Shown: piece after piece, positions 25,943-34,397 of the stretch | How the letters are laid out: each line of letters opens with the position of its first letter | How positions within the stretch are numbered: position 1 is the stretch's first letter | NCBI RefSeq assembly: GCF_900112695.1 | Contig: NZ_FOMT01000002.1 | Span: forward strand, 626,479 to 690,478 | Reading direction: 5' to 3' | Source of the DNA: Paenibacillus catalpae | GTDB taxonomy: Bacteria > Bacillota > Bacilli > Paenibacillales > Paenibacillaceae | DNA length: 64,000 nucleotides | Made by a program: the position numbers and the translations under genes | The notes under the pieces: model-generated | The model's input: only the letters and a program-made list of their open reading frames with translations | Databases searched by the model: none | Told to the model about the DNA's origin: nothing

Positions 25943-27364
25943 ATGATTTCTCTTCTAACTGACCTATTAACCTGGATCATATCCACGACGCTGATGGCCA
26001 GCGTATTAGCCGTTATTATTTTAGCTGCGAAATGGTTGCTGAGAGATAAATTAAAGCCCAGGTGGACATATTTGCTGTGGCTTCTCCTGGTTCTGAGGTT
26101 ATTGCTGCCGTGGATGCCTGAGAGCTCATTTAGTGTCTTCAATATCTACCATACTCTTTCGGAGAACAGCCAGACATTAGAAAATTACGAAACTTCATTA
26201 TCACCTGCAGTTGAATCAGGATATGAGACCCCGACACAAGTTCAAGTCGATCCGGCAGCGAGTGATTCGACTGCAGCAAAGCAGATCTCACTCTTTCAAA
26301 TCGCGTCGATCGTTTGGATAGTTGGCATGCTAGCATTCCTTGGTTTTATGATCAGGGCAAACGCACGGTTCGCCGCGAAAATAAAAACGGAGCCGAATGT
26401 TAAGGATCAGGGGATAAATAGATGTTTTGAACGCAGCAAAGATGAAATGAACGTACGCCGAAGTATACCCTTAATCCAGACGAATCGAGTATCCAGCCCG
26501 ACCTTGTTCGGGTTACTGAAACCGAAATTGTTGATACCTGATTCCGCTCTAAGTGCCTTGAATGAAGCGGAGCTGCGGTTCGTGTTCTTGCATGAATTGT
26601 CGCACGTCCGTCGAAACGATATTGCCGTGAATGGGTTGATGAATATATTGCTTGCTATACATTGGTTTAATCCCTTTCTTTGGTATGCGTACCGCAAAAT
26701 GCGAGTAGATCAGGAAATGGCATGTGACGCACTGGCCTTAACGAGAATAAAGCCGGAGGAGTCCAAAGAATACGCCTTAACAATCATCAAACTGCTAGAG
26801 TTATTCATAAAACCTGTTCATTTGGCAGGAGCTGCAAGTATTTCACCAAATAAAAAAGAACTCAAGAGGAGACTGATTATGATCACATCATCTCCGAAGA
26901 ACTCCTATAAATGGTCTCTGCTTGGTCTTGCAGTCATCTTATTGTTAGGTGGCGCTGCATTAACCAATGCCAACACGGCAGATAACGGTAAGTACGCTCT
27001 TGAGGACACAAATAAATCCGCGCCTGCAACAATAGAAGAGCTTGCTTCGGTATGGGCAAATGCGCTTCAAACACGAGATGGAAGACCCCGTTATGAAATG
27101 ATGTCTGCAAAAGCGAAAGAAAAGTTCATACAAGAACAGATCGTTAGGAGTGGAGAGGACTGGAATTATAATATTGGCGTGTCGAGTCCTTGGGTTGTTG
27201 ATTATGAGAGTAAGATTGACGGTATGAATGTTACGATCACTTATTTAACGAAAACAAGCGAACCGTCCTATTATAAAACGGAGGAATCTCTTACCTTTGC
27301 TAAGGAGAACGGTAAACTTGTTGTTGAGGATTATGAAACCGTCTTTGAAGGTCAGGTAAAATGA
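25943..27364 (+). CDS. BlaR1-like M56 membrane metalloprotease with a non-penicillin C-terminal domain
   Basis: The 473-residue protein has helices at about 5-30 and 38-55, a further one near 115-135, and the zinc-protease motif HELSH in FLHELSHVRRNDI with a following W-F-N-P-F-L-W. A last helix lies near 325-345. This is the M56 core of BlaR1/MecR1. After that helix, BlaR1 carries a roughly 250-residue penicillin-binding sensor. Here there is only about 120 residues, with no SxxK or KTG motif, resembling a small NTF2-like or DUF4829-like fold. The signal is therefore something else. It forms an operon with the BlaI-like repressor (5 bases upstream) and a small membrane protein. Confidence 0.85.
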   Translation: MISLLTDLLTWIISTTLMASVLAVIILAAKWLLRDKLKPRWTYLLWLLLVLRLLLPWMPESSFSVFNIYHTLSENSQTLENYETSLSPAVESGYETPTQVQVDPAASDSTAAKQISLFQIASIVWIVGMLAFLGFMIRANARFAAKIKTEPNVKDQGINRCFERSKDEMNVRRSIPLIQTNRVSSPTLFGLLKPKLLIPDSALSALNEAELRFVFLHELSHVRRNDIAVNGLMNILLAIHWFNPFLWYAYRKMRVDQEMACDALALTRIKPEESKEYALTIIKLLELFIKPVHLAGAASISPNKKELKRRLIMITSSPKNSYKWSLLGLAVILLLGGAALTNANTADNGKYALEDTNKSAPATIEELASVWANALQTRDGRPRYEMMSAKAKEKFIQEQIVRSGEDWNYNIGVSSPWVVDYESKIDGMNVTITYLTKTSEPSYYKTEESLTFAKENGKLVVEDYETVFEGQVK

Positions 27365-27396
27365 AACAGCTGCGCAAATAGGGAGGGAGATCACTG

Positions 27397-27843
27397 TTGA
27401 GAAAAGCTTTAGTTATCATTTGTATGGCAATCGCAGTTGCCGGGACTACGTTGTACATCATTAAACAGAAAGAAGCTAAAGAAAGACAGATATTGCAACA
27501 GAATCTCATCACAACTATTGAAGATAAGCGGAGCGGAAATGATGTTATTGATATTGATTTAAAGCAGATCAACAGTTTCGCTTGGAATAATGTATATATC
27601 TTCACCCCATATATGGATGAAGACTCCATTAATAAGCAGTTAGGTTTTAAATGGTCAAAAGCTGACTTGGTTGCATACTCCGACAGCTACAGCCTAGTTG
27701 TCTTTGTTAAAGGTAAAAAGGTCGTGCGATATGTGTTACTGCCTAGAAGGTATGGCGATTTTATGATTGAGCATAAAAACGAATTTAAGCCCAGCGAGAC
27801 ACTGAAAATTAAACCATTGAATTTTGGTAACGGAGAACAATAA
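27397..27843 (+). CDS. Small membrane-anchored protein of unknown function
   Basis: The 148-residue protein has an N-terminal membrane helix (ALVIICMAIAVAGTTLYII), a short Lys/Glu-rich linker and an extracellular domain of about 115 residues. It starts at TTG 27397, about 6 bases after GGGAGGGA, and lies 32 bases downstream of the BlaR1-like gene. I do not recognise a family; segments such as SFAWNNVYIFTPYM recall small proteins co-located with M56 genes in Bacillales. It may be a ligand-binding or signal-modulating partner of the M56 sensor. Confidence 0.75.
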   Translation: MRKALVIICMAIAVAGTTLYIIKQKEAKERQILQQNLITTIEDKRSGNDVIDIDLKQINSFAWNNVYIFTPYMDEDSINKQLGFKWSKADLVAYSDSYSLVVFVKGKKVVRYVLLPRRYGDFMIEHKNEFKPSETLKIKPLNFGNGEQ

Positions 27844-27857
27844 ATCAATACCCATGT

Positions 27858-27894
27858 ACAGCAGTCGGTTAAGATAATCGGCTGCTGTTTTCAT
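27858..27894 (+). terminator. Intrinsic terminator of the BlaI-like operon
   Basis: A 14-bp stem containing two G-U pairs (27858-27871 with 27875-27888) closes a 3-base loop and precedes TTTTC. Its right arm is nearly identical to that of the terminator at 30888. Confidence 0.88.
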
Positions 27895-28056
27895 TTGCAT
27901 TAGTTGGGAGTTAATGCCAGTTTATGTTAAAGTGGAAAGATAGTCATGGAATCGTCAGCCGTTTGAAGATGACCTTAAATTGATAAGACTGAGAATGTAT
28001 ATAGATTAAGAATGTAAATGTATCAACGGCAACTAATCTAGGAGGGAAATCCCGTA

Positions 28057-29049
28057 ATGGAATCGGAAAGTAAGCAGAACAGCTTTATTGATTTATTAAA
28101 GAAAGGAAACACATCATCAGCCGCCGCTGCACTCGGTAACACAGGAATTGCAATCATCAAAGGATTTGCTGCTATAACTACGGGTAGCGGGGCAATGTTT
28201 GCATCAACCATGCATTCCATCGCAGACGCAGTGAACCAGGCTTTTGTATTTGCGGGCAGTGTCTTAGCGGAGAAGAAACCCACTAGGCGATTTCCAACCG
28301 GGTTCGGGCGTGTCATTAACTTATTCTGTATGGTTGCAGTTATTGTAGTAACCGTTATGGCATATGAGACCCTTCTAGAAGGGTTTCATTTATTAGCATA
28401 TCCTTCGGCAGAATCTCATGGTTTTTGGTTAAACGTGATTGTATTGCTCTTATCCGTCACGGTAGATGGATTTGTATTAATAAAAGCAACCAAGGAGATC
28501 ATTCACGAGACTCGAGTAGAAGCTAAGGGGCTTGCAATCTTTCCGCAAGCCTTTAAAAATGTCGGCCGGGCAGCGCCTCCAACTCGTTTAGTCTTCTTCG
28601 AGGATCTGGTTGCTACAACCGGTGCTTTCTTAGCACTGCTTGCGGTAATCGTCACATCATTGACCAGCTTTGCACTGCTTGATGGGATTTCTACTCTTCT
28701 TATCGGATTATTGATGATTGGAGTTGCATTTAAAGTGGGTTACGATAATATGGTCGGACTTATTGGTGTTTCTGCTCCGAGAGATGTTGAAGATAAAATT
28801 GCTAAGATTATTTTTTCAAATACCTATGTTACAGATATTTATCAAATGCGAATTCTTCAAGAGGGACGCTATTATCATGTAGAGGGTCTGATAGAGCTGC
28901 GGGCAGGTCTAACCCTTGCCGACGCGGACGATATTAAATTCCGAATTAGAGATAGTCTTCTTGTGGAATCTGAAATTGCGGATGTAACGATAGGGATAAT
29001 TGAAGATAACGGGGTAAAGAACTGGAACCCTGAGCCTGTTAATCCTTAA
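28057..29049 (+). CDS. Cation diffusion facilitator family transporter
   Basis: The 330-residue membrane protein has six predicted helices. HSIADAVNQ in helix 2 is the H-S-x-x-D-x-x-N signature of the CDF family, and FFEDLVATTG in helix 5 gives the second acidic metal-site residue. A cytoplasmic C-terminal domain of about 90 residues follows. Such proteins export divalent metals (Zn, Mn, Co, Fe) in exchange for protons. This one is of the bacterial type related to SLC30A9, with an insertion after helix 4. AGGAGGG precedes the ATG. Its metal is unknown. Confidence 0.88.
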   Translation: MESESKQNSFIDLLKKGNTSSAAAALGNTGIAIIKGFAAITTGSGAMFASTMHSIADAVNQAFVFAGSVLAEKKPTRRFPTGFGRVINLFCMVAVIVVTVMAYETLLEGFHLLAYPSAESHGFWLNVIVLLLSVTVDGFVLIKATKEIIHETRVEAKGLAIFPQAFKNVGRAAPPTRLVFFEDLVATTGAFLALLAVIVTSLTSFALLDGISTLLIGLLMIGVAFKVGYDNMVGLIGVSAPRDVEDKIAKIIFSNTYVTDIYQMRILQEGRYYHVEGLIELRAGLTLADADDIKFRIRDSLLVESEIADVTIGIIEDNGVKNWNPEPVNP

Positions 29050-29098
29050 TGCCAAATTAGCGCCGTATAGGCGCATATACAATAAGGGAGTGAATAAT

Positions 29099-29950
29099 GT
29101 GGTTATAACTTATGAGGAGATTACCCGGAAAGGCGTTGGAGTACTAAATGAGGATGCCATTATTTCTCATCCCAAAGCAAATTTGTATGGGGCTTTGGAC
29201 GGAGTATCTTCCCTGGTACCCTATGTTAATTCCAAAAAGGAAACGGGCGGCTTCATTGCGGCTAATCTGGTGAAAAACTATTTCGAATCTCTAACTGAGC
29301 CCGGAAGTTTAAAGGATCACGTGACCGAGGTGAATAATCTCCTAAGGGAACAAATGATTCTCGCCAATATCAATCTCGAGAAGAAAGAAGAACTTTGGGG
29401 AGCAGCCCTGGCAATCCTACGCGTTCATGATGATGGTGTGGAGTTTATACAGACAGGGGATTGCATGATTCTAGCGGTGTACGATAATGAGGAGGTTCGC
29501 CCATTAACCTGGAGACAAGTTTCTCACCTTGAAGCTTCAGCATTCGCTAAATGGCAGGAAGGAATAACTAAAGGCTTAAACAGCCGGAAAGAGCTTCATG
29601 AAACCGTTATTGCTACGATAGTGCAGAATCGGTATCGGTCTAATACTGATGGCGGTTATGGAGTATTAAACGGGGAAAAGGATGCAGTTCGTTTTTTTGA
29701 ATACGGGAAAATTAATCTGACGTGTTTAAAGCATATTATTTTATTGACTGACGGGATGTTTTTGCCAACAAATATCGTGCCCGAACAAAACTCGTATTGG
29801 AGCTTTGTTGCCCATAGCATATTGGATAAGGGCTTAACGCTTTATACTCGGGAGTTAATTGAGCTTGAAGAATGTGATCCCGAATGTATGAACCATGTCC
29901 GCTTTAAGAAATCGGATGACAAGACCGCAATTGTGATTAATTTTCAATAA
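29099..29950 (+). CDS. PP2C-like serine/threonine protein phosphatase
   Basis: This 283-residue soluble protein shows the PP2C pattern: N-E-D-A in the first metal motif, G-A-L-D-G-V-S-S as motif 2, a central QTGDCMILAVYD, and LTDGMF plus S-D-D-K-T-A late in the chain, which supply the metal Asp residues. The DGVS in place of the usual DGMGG is a small departure. I place the start at GTG 29099 because AAGGGAG lies 8 bases upstream; a GTG at 29090 overlaps that site. No kinase gene is adjacent. It reads in the same direction as the CDF gene, 49 bases away. Confidence 0.8.
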   Translation: MVITYEEITRKGVGVLNEDAIISHPKANLYGALDGVSSLVPYVNSKKETGGFIAANLVKNYFESLTEPGSLKDHVTEVNNLLREQMILANINLEKKEELWGAALAILRVHDDGVEFIQTGDCMILAVYDNEEVRPLTWRQVSHLEASAFAKWQEGITKGLNSRKELHETVIATIVQNRYRSNTDGGYGVLNGEKDAVRFFEYGKINLTCLKHIILLTDGMFLPTNIVPEQNSYWSFVAHSILDKGLTLYTRELIELEECDPECMNHVRFKKSDDKTAIVINFQ

Positions 29951-30008
29951 TGGAGCCAGTGAATGAGCTTGTAGTAAATGGAGGGGCTTACCATTTTAGT
30001 TTGTAATA

Positions 30009-30033
30009 GCGATAATCAGTCGCCTTTTTTTTT
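30009..30033 (+). terminator. Weak terminator after the phosphatase gene
   Basis: A 4-bp GC-rich stem (30009-30012 with 30020-30023) precedes a run of nine T. The stem is short, so the call depends mainly on the T-tract. Confidence 0.4.
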
Positions 30034-30130
30034 ATTTATGTAAAGGGCAGGAAACTTGCAAGAACATGCTGAATTAAAATATGTAATTTATGTATGATAA
30101 TTCTTTTTAAATTTAATAAGCAGGTGAAAA

Positions 30131-30868
30131 ATGGGATTATTCGATTTTTTAAAAAAACAGAAAAATGCTGAACGATTAATAAGAACAGCAGATATTCAAA
30201 ATGTTGAGAATTTTTCATCGTTGCAAGAATTATTGGAACGTTACGGTGGCATTGCTCTTGAGAAACAACTAGCAATGACAGAGTCAATCGGCAGCCTTGA
30301 CTGGAGCGTTAATATGAGTGCCGGAACAGCAACATTTGGTGATGATTTAACTTTCCCGATTCAAATCTTGGGTAGTGTTTCTCACCAATCAAATACTTGG
30401 TTATGGGCTTGGGCAAACGCTCAGGCACAGATTTCCTCAAACAGTTTGACACAAGCTATTCAATTGAAAGCTTACGGGAATAAGAACAACATTCCTGAAC
30501 TGAGTGAAAAGACAATCCCTGTGACCAATAATGAAGGACATGTTATTGCAAGCATTGCTTCCGGAATGTTTAAAAACCGTTTCTATTATGCAGGCAACTA
30601 TGGTGCCGGAACAGCATTCTTCACTATTGATGTAACAGAAGAAGATTTAAAGGAACAACCCGAATCGGTATTGACCGTATTTCCGCAACTGATTATGACA
30701 TTTGAACTCAATCATAGAAAAGCATTAAGCTTTTATTTGAAAGACAAAGGCTTTGAGGTTTATGAATCGAAGAATGACAGTCTAACAGGCATTTCTGCTA
30801 AACTTACGGTTACCGCGCATTTCGATGAGCTTAATCGAATGATCAACCTGGAAGCAACTCATAAATAA
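30131..30868 (+). CDS. DUF6882-like protein of unknown function
   Basis: The 245-residue protein has no signal peptide or membrane helix. The block DWSVNMSAGTATFG followed by FPIQILGS and TWLWAWAN is the recognisable pattern of DUF6882-type proteins. Their function is not known. The ATG follows AGGTGAAAA. It is a single gene with its own terminator, and its lower G+C and short intergenic neighbours suggest an accessory gene. Confidence 0.65.
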   Translation: MGLFDFLKKQKNAERLIRTADIQNVENFSSLQELLERYGGIALEKQLAMTESIGSLDWSVNMSAGTATFGDDLTFPIQILGSVSHQSNTWLWAWANAQAQISSNSLTQAIQLKAYGNKNNIPELSEKTIPVTNNEGHVIASIASGMFKNRFYYAGNYGAGTAFFTIDVTEEDLKEQPESVLTVFPQLIMTFELNHRKALSFYLKDKGFEVYESKNDSLTGISAKLTVTAHFDELNRMINLEATHK

Positions 30869-30887
30869 AAGTGTTAGTCATTGATCT

Positions 30888-30922
30888 ACAGCAGCCGGCA
30901 GATCCCGGCTGCTGTTTTCATT
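30888..30922 (+). terminator. Intrinsic terminator of the DUF6882-like gene
   Basis: An 11-bp stem (30888-30898 with 30905-30915) is followed by TTTTC. The stretch from here to the next gene (about 240 bases) holds only a 23-codon open frame at 31004-31075 with no good ribosome binding site, which I do not call. Confidence 0.9.
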
Positions 30923-31164
30923 AAAGGAACGAGCGCTTTTTGACAGGCTGCGCAGACCCCTATCAGAAAATAAACATGGACAGTAGCCCATTTATATACG
31001 GCGATTATGAATATGGAAGAGGCGCAAGGAGTTGCCGAAGAACTTAAACAAATCAAATCTCCATACGATGATAAATAGAATGGGGTCTATGCTGCAACAA
31101 AACTAGGTTAACTCCGTCTATTATTTACATGTGGGAAATTCCACCATCCGGACGGAGTGATAAA

Positions 31165-31755
31165 ATGTGGAAAATTACATCCAGGTTCTTCCTGATTTAC
31201 TTGGTCGTGTTTGGTACTTGGTTTATGTTCGAGCACGAAACTGTCCATGCCTGCTCTTGTGCGGCTCCCCCTAACATAGAAGATCAGTTGAATCTTAAAA
31301 CTGCCATTTTTACGGGTAAGGTAGTGAGTTTAACCCAGCCGGTTAAAGGAAAACTAATGTCTACTGCAGATCCTGTAAAAGTTCAATTCGAAGTGAAAAC
31401 GGTATGGAAGGGAGAATTGAGCTCTCAAACCACTGTTTACACAGCGATGAGTTCAGAAAGTTGCGGATATGAGGAATTTGATGTGGATGAAGAATTTATC
31501 GTGTTTGCTTACGGGGATCCAGATCATCTTGAAACAGGAATTTGTGAAGGGAACAAGACGATTGCAGCCGCCCAGGAAGACCTTAAAGCCCTGGGAGCAG
31601 GATATGAACCAGCCAAGATAACACTGCATCAAAAAGATTCTTCGGATATTACCTCCAATAACAAAGAATTTAATAGCTCATTAGTCATAGCTCCGGCCGT
31701 TTTTCTTTCATTGCTGATCCTGCTGGCCATAACCTTAAAAAGGCGGGGGCGTTAA
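31165..31755 (+). CDS. Secreted TIMP/NTR-like protein with C-terminal membrane anchor
   Basis: The 196-residue product has a signal peptide ending at VHA, followed by CSCAAPP. An N-terminal Cys-x-Cys directly at the mature end is the hallmark of tissue-inhibitor-of-metalloproteinase-like (NTR fold) proteins, which also occur in Bacillales. The region about 30-150 (AIFTGKVVSL, FEVKTVWKG, SCGYEEF) matches the NTR pattern with further Cys residues. A hydrophobic helix near the end (VFLSLLILLAITL) followed by K-R-R-G-R anchors it to the membrane. ATG 31165 follows GGAGTGATAAA; an ATG 12 codons earlier has no site. Metalloprotease inhibition is suggested by the family and not shown here. Confidence 0.75.
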   Translation: MWKITSRFFLIYLVVFGTWFMFEHETVHACSCAAPPNIEDQLNLKTAIFTGKVVSLTQPVKGKLMSTADPVKVQFEVKTVWKGELSSQTTVYTAMSSESCGYEEFDVDEEFIVFAYGDPDHLETGICEGNKTIAAAQEDLKALGAGYEPAKITLHQKDSSDITSNNKEFNSSLVIAPAVFLSLLILLAITLKRRGR

Positions 31756-31776
31756 TTAACATCTTTTGCGAAAAAA

Positions 31777-31826
31777 GCAGCCCTGTCCGGCAACGTCGAA
31801 CCGTTGCGGGCAGGGCTGTTTATATA
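31777..31826. terminator. Intrinsic terminator, shared by convergent genes
   Basis: A long interrupted stem (31778-31786 with 31811-31819, plus an inner GGCAACG pairing) has a T-rich tail on the plus side and an A-run before it. It can terminate both the TIMP-like gene and the convergent Big-2 gene. Confidence 0.8.
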
Positions 31827-31843
31827 TCAATGATAGACGTGCA

Positions 31844-34042
31844 TTATTTTACCGTAATCCGAATTGAAGCGGTTTTGCCGCCGAAGGCTGCTTTAATCGT
31901 CGCGCTGCCTTTGCGGACCGCCGTAATTTTGCCTTCCTTAACCGTCGCGACCGACGTATTGGATGAAGTCCATACGGAGCTATCTGTTGCGTTCACCGGG
32001 CTGCCCGTATAGTAGATCGCCTGCACGTTGACCGTCAGCGTGTCGCCAGCTGACAACTGCGCGGATTTGCTGGATGCCTGCAGCGATTTCAGCTTTGGCG
32101 TGACGGTGACAGAAACTTTAACCGTCTTGCCTTGATAGGTACCCTTCACTGTGGTTGTCCCCACGTTGAGCGCCTTAACGGATGAGGAGCCGCTAATTGT
32201 TGCGATCTTCTCGCTTCCGACAACCCAGTTCATCTTGGTTCCGATGGATATCTTCTTGCCGCTCTTGTAGTAACCCGTGACCTTGATCGACTTGGAACGC
32301 CCCGGATTCAGCTCGAGCTTCGTGGGTTCGACGACCAGCTTTACAATCTCTTCTTCGATCTTGACGCGAACGGTGACGGTTTTAGTCAAGTAAGTACCCG
32401 TCAAGGTTACGGTTGACGATTCCAGACCTTTCATCGTTTCCTCTAATAGCACGATGTTGTCGGAGGTCGTGTTCCATTCGATCGCTTCCGAAATATCTTC
32501 TTCTTCGCCATCCTCATAGACGACAGTTACCTTAGGAAGCTCGGTAGCTTTGCCTAAAATAACGCTCAAGTCCTTAGCTTCGGCCATTAGCTTGATCGGC
32601 TTCAAATGAACGGCAAGCTCAACTTCGACTCTCAGATCCTGCACGGTTCCCGTGAAGATCGTCTTTCCGAGCTGTTTGGCCGTCCAGATGCCATCCTTGA
32701 GATCGGCGATTTCATCATCAGAAACCGTCCATTTCACCAGCTTCGAGACGTCGACGCTCGTGCCGTCAAACGTGGTTGCCGTTACTTTCGGCAGCTCGCC
32801 TTCGATGCCCTTGAAGCCGTCGATCGTCGTTTTTTCAACCTTCAGCTTGGTAATGCTCGGATATATGGTTACATCTATGCTGCGGCTTACGCCCCGGTAA
32901 GACACCGTAATCTTCGTTGTGCCAATCGCCTTCGGTGTCACCTTGCCCTGCGATACGGTAGCGATTGTGACGTCGGACGATGTCCAGTCACCTGCGGTTG
33001 TAATGTCCGATGTAACGTTCGAATTGCTAAGCACCTCGGCTTTGATCTGCAGAGGCGCGTCCTGCAATTGCATATGGAATTCCTTGTCGGGAGCGATCTT
33101 GATGGACTGGTATGGCGTCCGAACAACAACGGTAAGTGTGTCGGTTACTCCCAGATGGGACACCGTGACGGTTGTTTTGCCTGCGCCAACTGCGGTAATA
33201 ATACCTTTGCTCACAGTCAGCACCTTCGTGTTGGAGCTTGTCCATTTGGCTTCGCTCGTCACATCTTGCGTTCCGCCTGAGTTTGGCACGGCGGTTGCTT
33301 TCAGCAGGTAATCATCGCCGCCAACCTCGAGCTCCAGCAGATTATTGGCCGGTTCGGGACTGATTGAAACAGACTTGTAAGGCGATGAAACTGTCAGTTT
33401 GATCGAGTCCGATTTGCCTTTATACTTTGCCGTAATGGTAGCCGTCCCCGCACCAACGAGCGTGATGCGGCCTTCGTCGACGGTGGCAACGGATGAGCTG
33501 GTCGTGCTCCACGTCGCGTCGTCGCTAATGTTCTGGCCGTCTCCGTCGAGCGTGAAGACAAGCGATTGCCCGAGAAGCACATCCGTGGCCGCAGGAGCAG
33601 CTTGACTATTTTGCATAATCGTGACTTGGTCGTACACATAATCCGAAGATGCTTTAATGGAAATGGAGAAGCCTTTATAGGTAGCGGAGATCGTAGCTGT
33701 TCCTTTGCCTACGCCGCTTAACACGCCTTTTTCGACTTTGACGATAGAGCTGTTGGATGATTTCCATGCTGCGTCTGCCGTTACATCTTTTTTGGATGCC
33801 GAACCCGATAGAGACGCGAGCACGGTGAGATCGACTTTGTCGTCCTCCACGGACATTTCCAGTGACGACGTGCCGCTATTGTAATCCGATTCCGCGTAGC
33901 TCCATTCGATGCCGGTAACGGTATCCTCCGCCGCATAGACGGCTCCGGCCAGACTTCCCATGACAAGCGTCATGGCTAATGCGGCTGCCAGCCATTTGCG
34001 GGCAAACTTAAGCGACAGGATTCTCTTGCTGTTTTCTTTCAC
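31844..34042 (-). CDS. Secreted protein with eight Big-2 (bacterial Ig-like) repeats
   Basis: The 732-residue protein begins with a signal peptide (hydrophobic segment about 20-38, cleavage near VYA-AED). The remainder is about eight Ig-like Big-2 domains of roughly 80 residues, each marked by a core such as WxSSNxxVATV followed by G-x-G-x-A-T-I-T-A. Cores are visible with AAWKSSNSS, ATWSTTSSS, AKWTSSNTK, GDWTSSDVT, VKWTVSDDE, IEWNTTSDN, MNWVVGSEK and SVWTSSNTS. No LPXTG, SLH or enzymatic domain is present, so it may be released or held by other means. The start is GTG at 34042 after GAAGGG; the 58 upstream in-frame codons look like leader. A surface or adhesive role is inferred. Confidence 0.85.
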   Translation of the reverse strand: MKENSKRILSLKFARKWLAAALAMTLVMGSLAGAVYAAEDTVTGIEWSYAESDYNSGTSSLEMSVEDDKVDLTVLASLSGSASKKDVTADAAWKSSNSSIVKVEKGVLSGVGKGTATISATYKGFSISIKASSDYVYDQVTIMQNSQAAPAATDVLLGQSLVFTLDGDGQNISDDATWSTTSSSVATVDEGRITLVGAGTATITAKYKGKSDSIKLTVSSPYKSVSISPEPANNLLELEVGGDDYLLKATAVPNSGGTQDVTSEAKWTSSNTKVLTVSKGIITAVGAGKTTVTVSHLGVTDTLTVVVRTPYQSIKIAPDKEFHMQLQDAPLQIKAEVLSNSNVTSDITTAGDWTSSDVTIATVSQGKVTPKAIGTTKITVSYRGVSRSIDVTIYPSITKLKVEKTTIDGFKGIEGELPKVTATTFDGTSVDVSKLVKWTVSDDEIADLKDGIWTAKQLGKTIFTGTVQDLRVEVELAVHLKPIKLMAEAKDLSVILGKATELPKVTVVYEDGEEEDISEAIEWNTTSDNIVLLEETMKGLESSTVTLTGTYLTKTVTVRVKIEEEIVKLVVEPTKLELNPGRSKSIKVTGYYKSGKKISIGTKMNWVVGSEKIATISGSSSVKALNVGTTTVKGTYQGKTVKVSVTVTPKLKSLQASSKSAQLSAGDTLTVNVQAIYYTGSPVNATDSSVWTSSNTSVATVKEGKITAVRKGSATIKAAFGGKTASIRITVK

Positions 34043-34241
34043 TACATCCCTTCCCTTTCCTTGGAAAATGTTTCTTCCTTCCATTGATAACGGCATTTGA
34101 TCGGCGAAAATGAACCCAAACGCCGAACTTTTACTATATGTAAACATAAAGAAGAAGCCGACGGCCGGCTTTCGCCCTATGGAAAACTTTGCATCAAGCC
34201 TCTTAACGCATGGCAAGTAACTTTAGTTGCAGCCAGCCAAT

Positions 34242-34277
34242 GAAGTGGATAGCACTTCTTCCTTTAGGTGAAGTGTT
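34242..34277 (-). other. Mutually exclusive hairpins in the leader of the Big-2 gene
   Basis: In the transcript of the Big-2 gene (minus strand), the 355 bases upstream of the start contain CACTTC, GAAGTG and CACTTC in succession (at 34272-34277, 34253-34258 and 34242-34247 on the plus coordinates). The middle element can pair with either neighbour but not both. A further GC-rich hairpin lies near 34165-34180. I recognise no riboswitch class. Confidence 0.35.
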
Positions 34278-34342
34278 CTACGGAGAGGATTTAACAAGGG
34301 AGACAGCTATAAGCTTGCGATAAAATGAGCAGGGACAAACAT

Positions 34343-34390
34343 AAAAAAAGCAGCGGTCAAAGGACAGTTCTCGTCCATGACCGCTGCTTT
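34343..34390 (-). terminator. Intrinsic terminator of the gldA-dhaKL operon
   Basis: Read on the minus strand, a 13-bp stem (34347-34359 with 34378-34390) is followed by a run of T (seen as A from 34343). It begins 8 bases past the dhaKL stop. Confidence 0.9.
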
Positions 34391-34397
34391 ATTTCGT

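Noticed and set aside
25943..27364. Assignment of the M56 protein as a beta-lactam sensor (BlaR1/MecR1)
   Set aside because: The C-terminal penicillin-binding domain and its active-site motifs are absent, and no resistance gene is adjacent.
31004..31075. 23-codon open frame between the DUF6882-like and TIMP-like genes
   Set aside because: There is no good ribosome binding site and no pattern; it could be a gene remnant but nothing shows that.
34100..34340. A c-di-GMP-I riboswitch in the leader of the Big-2 gene
   Set aside because: A GATGCAAAG stretch on the minus strand resembles part of the motif, but the GGCAAACC segment and tetraloop receptor are missing.
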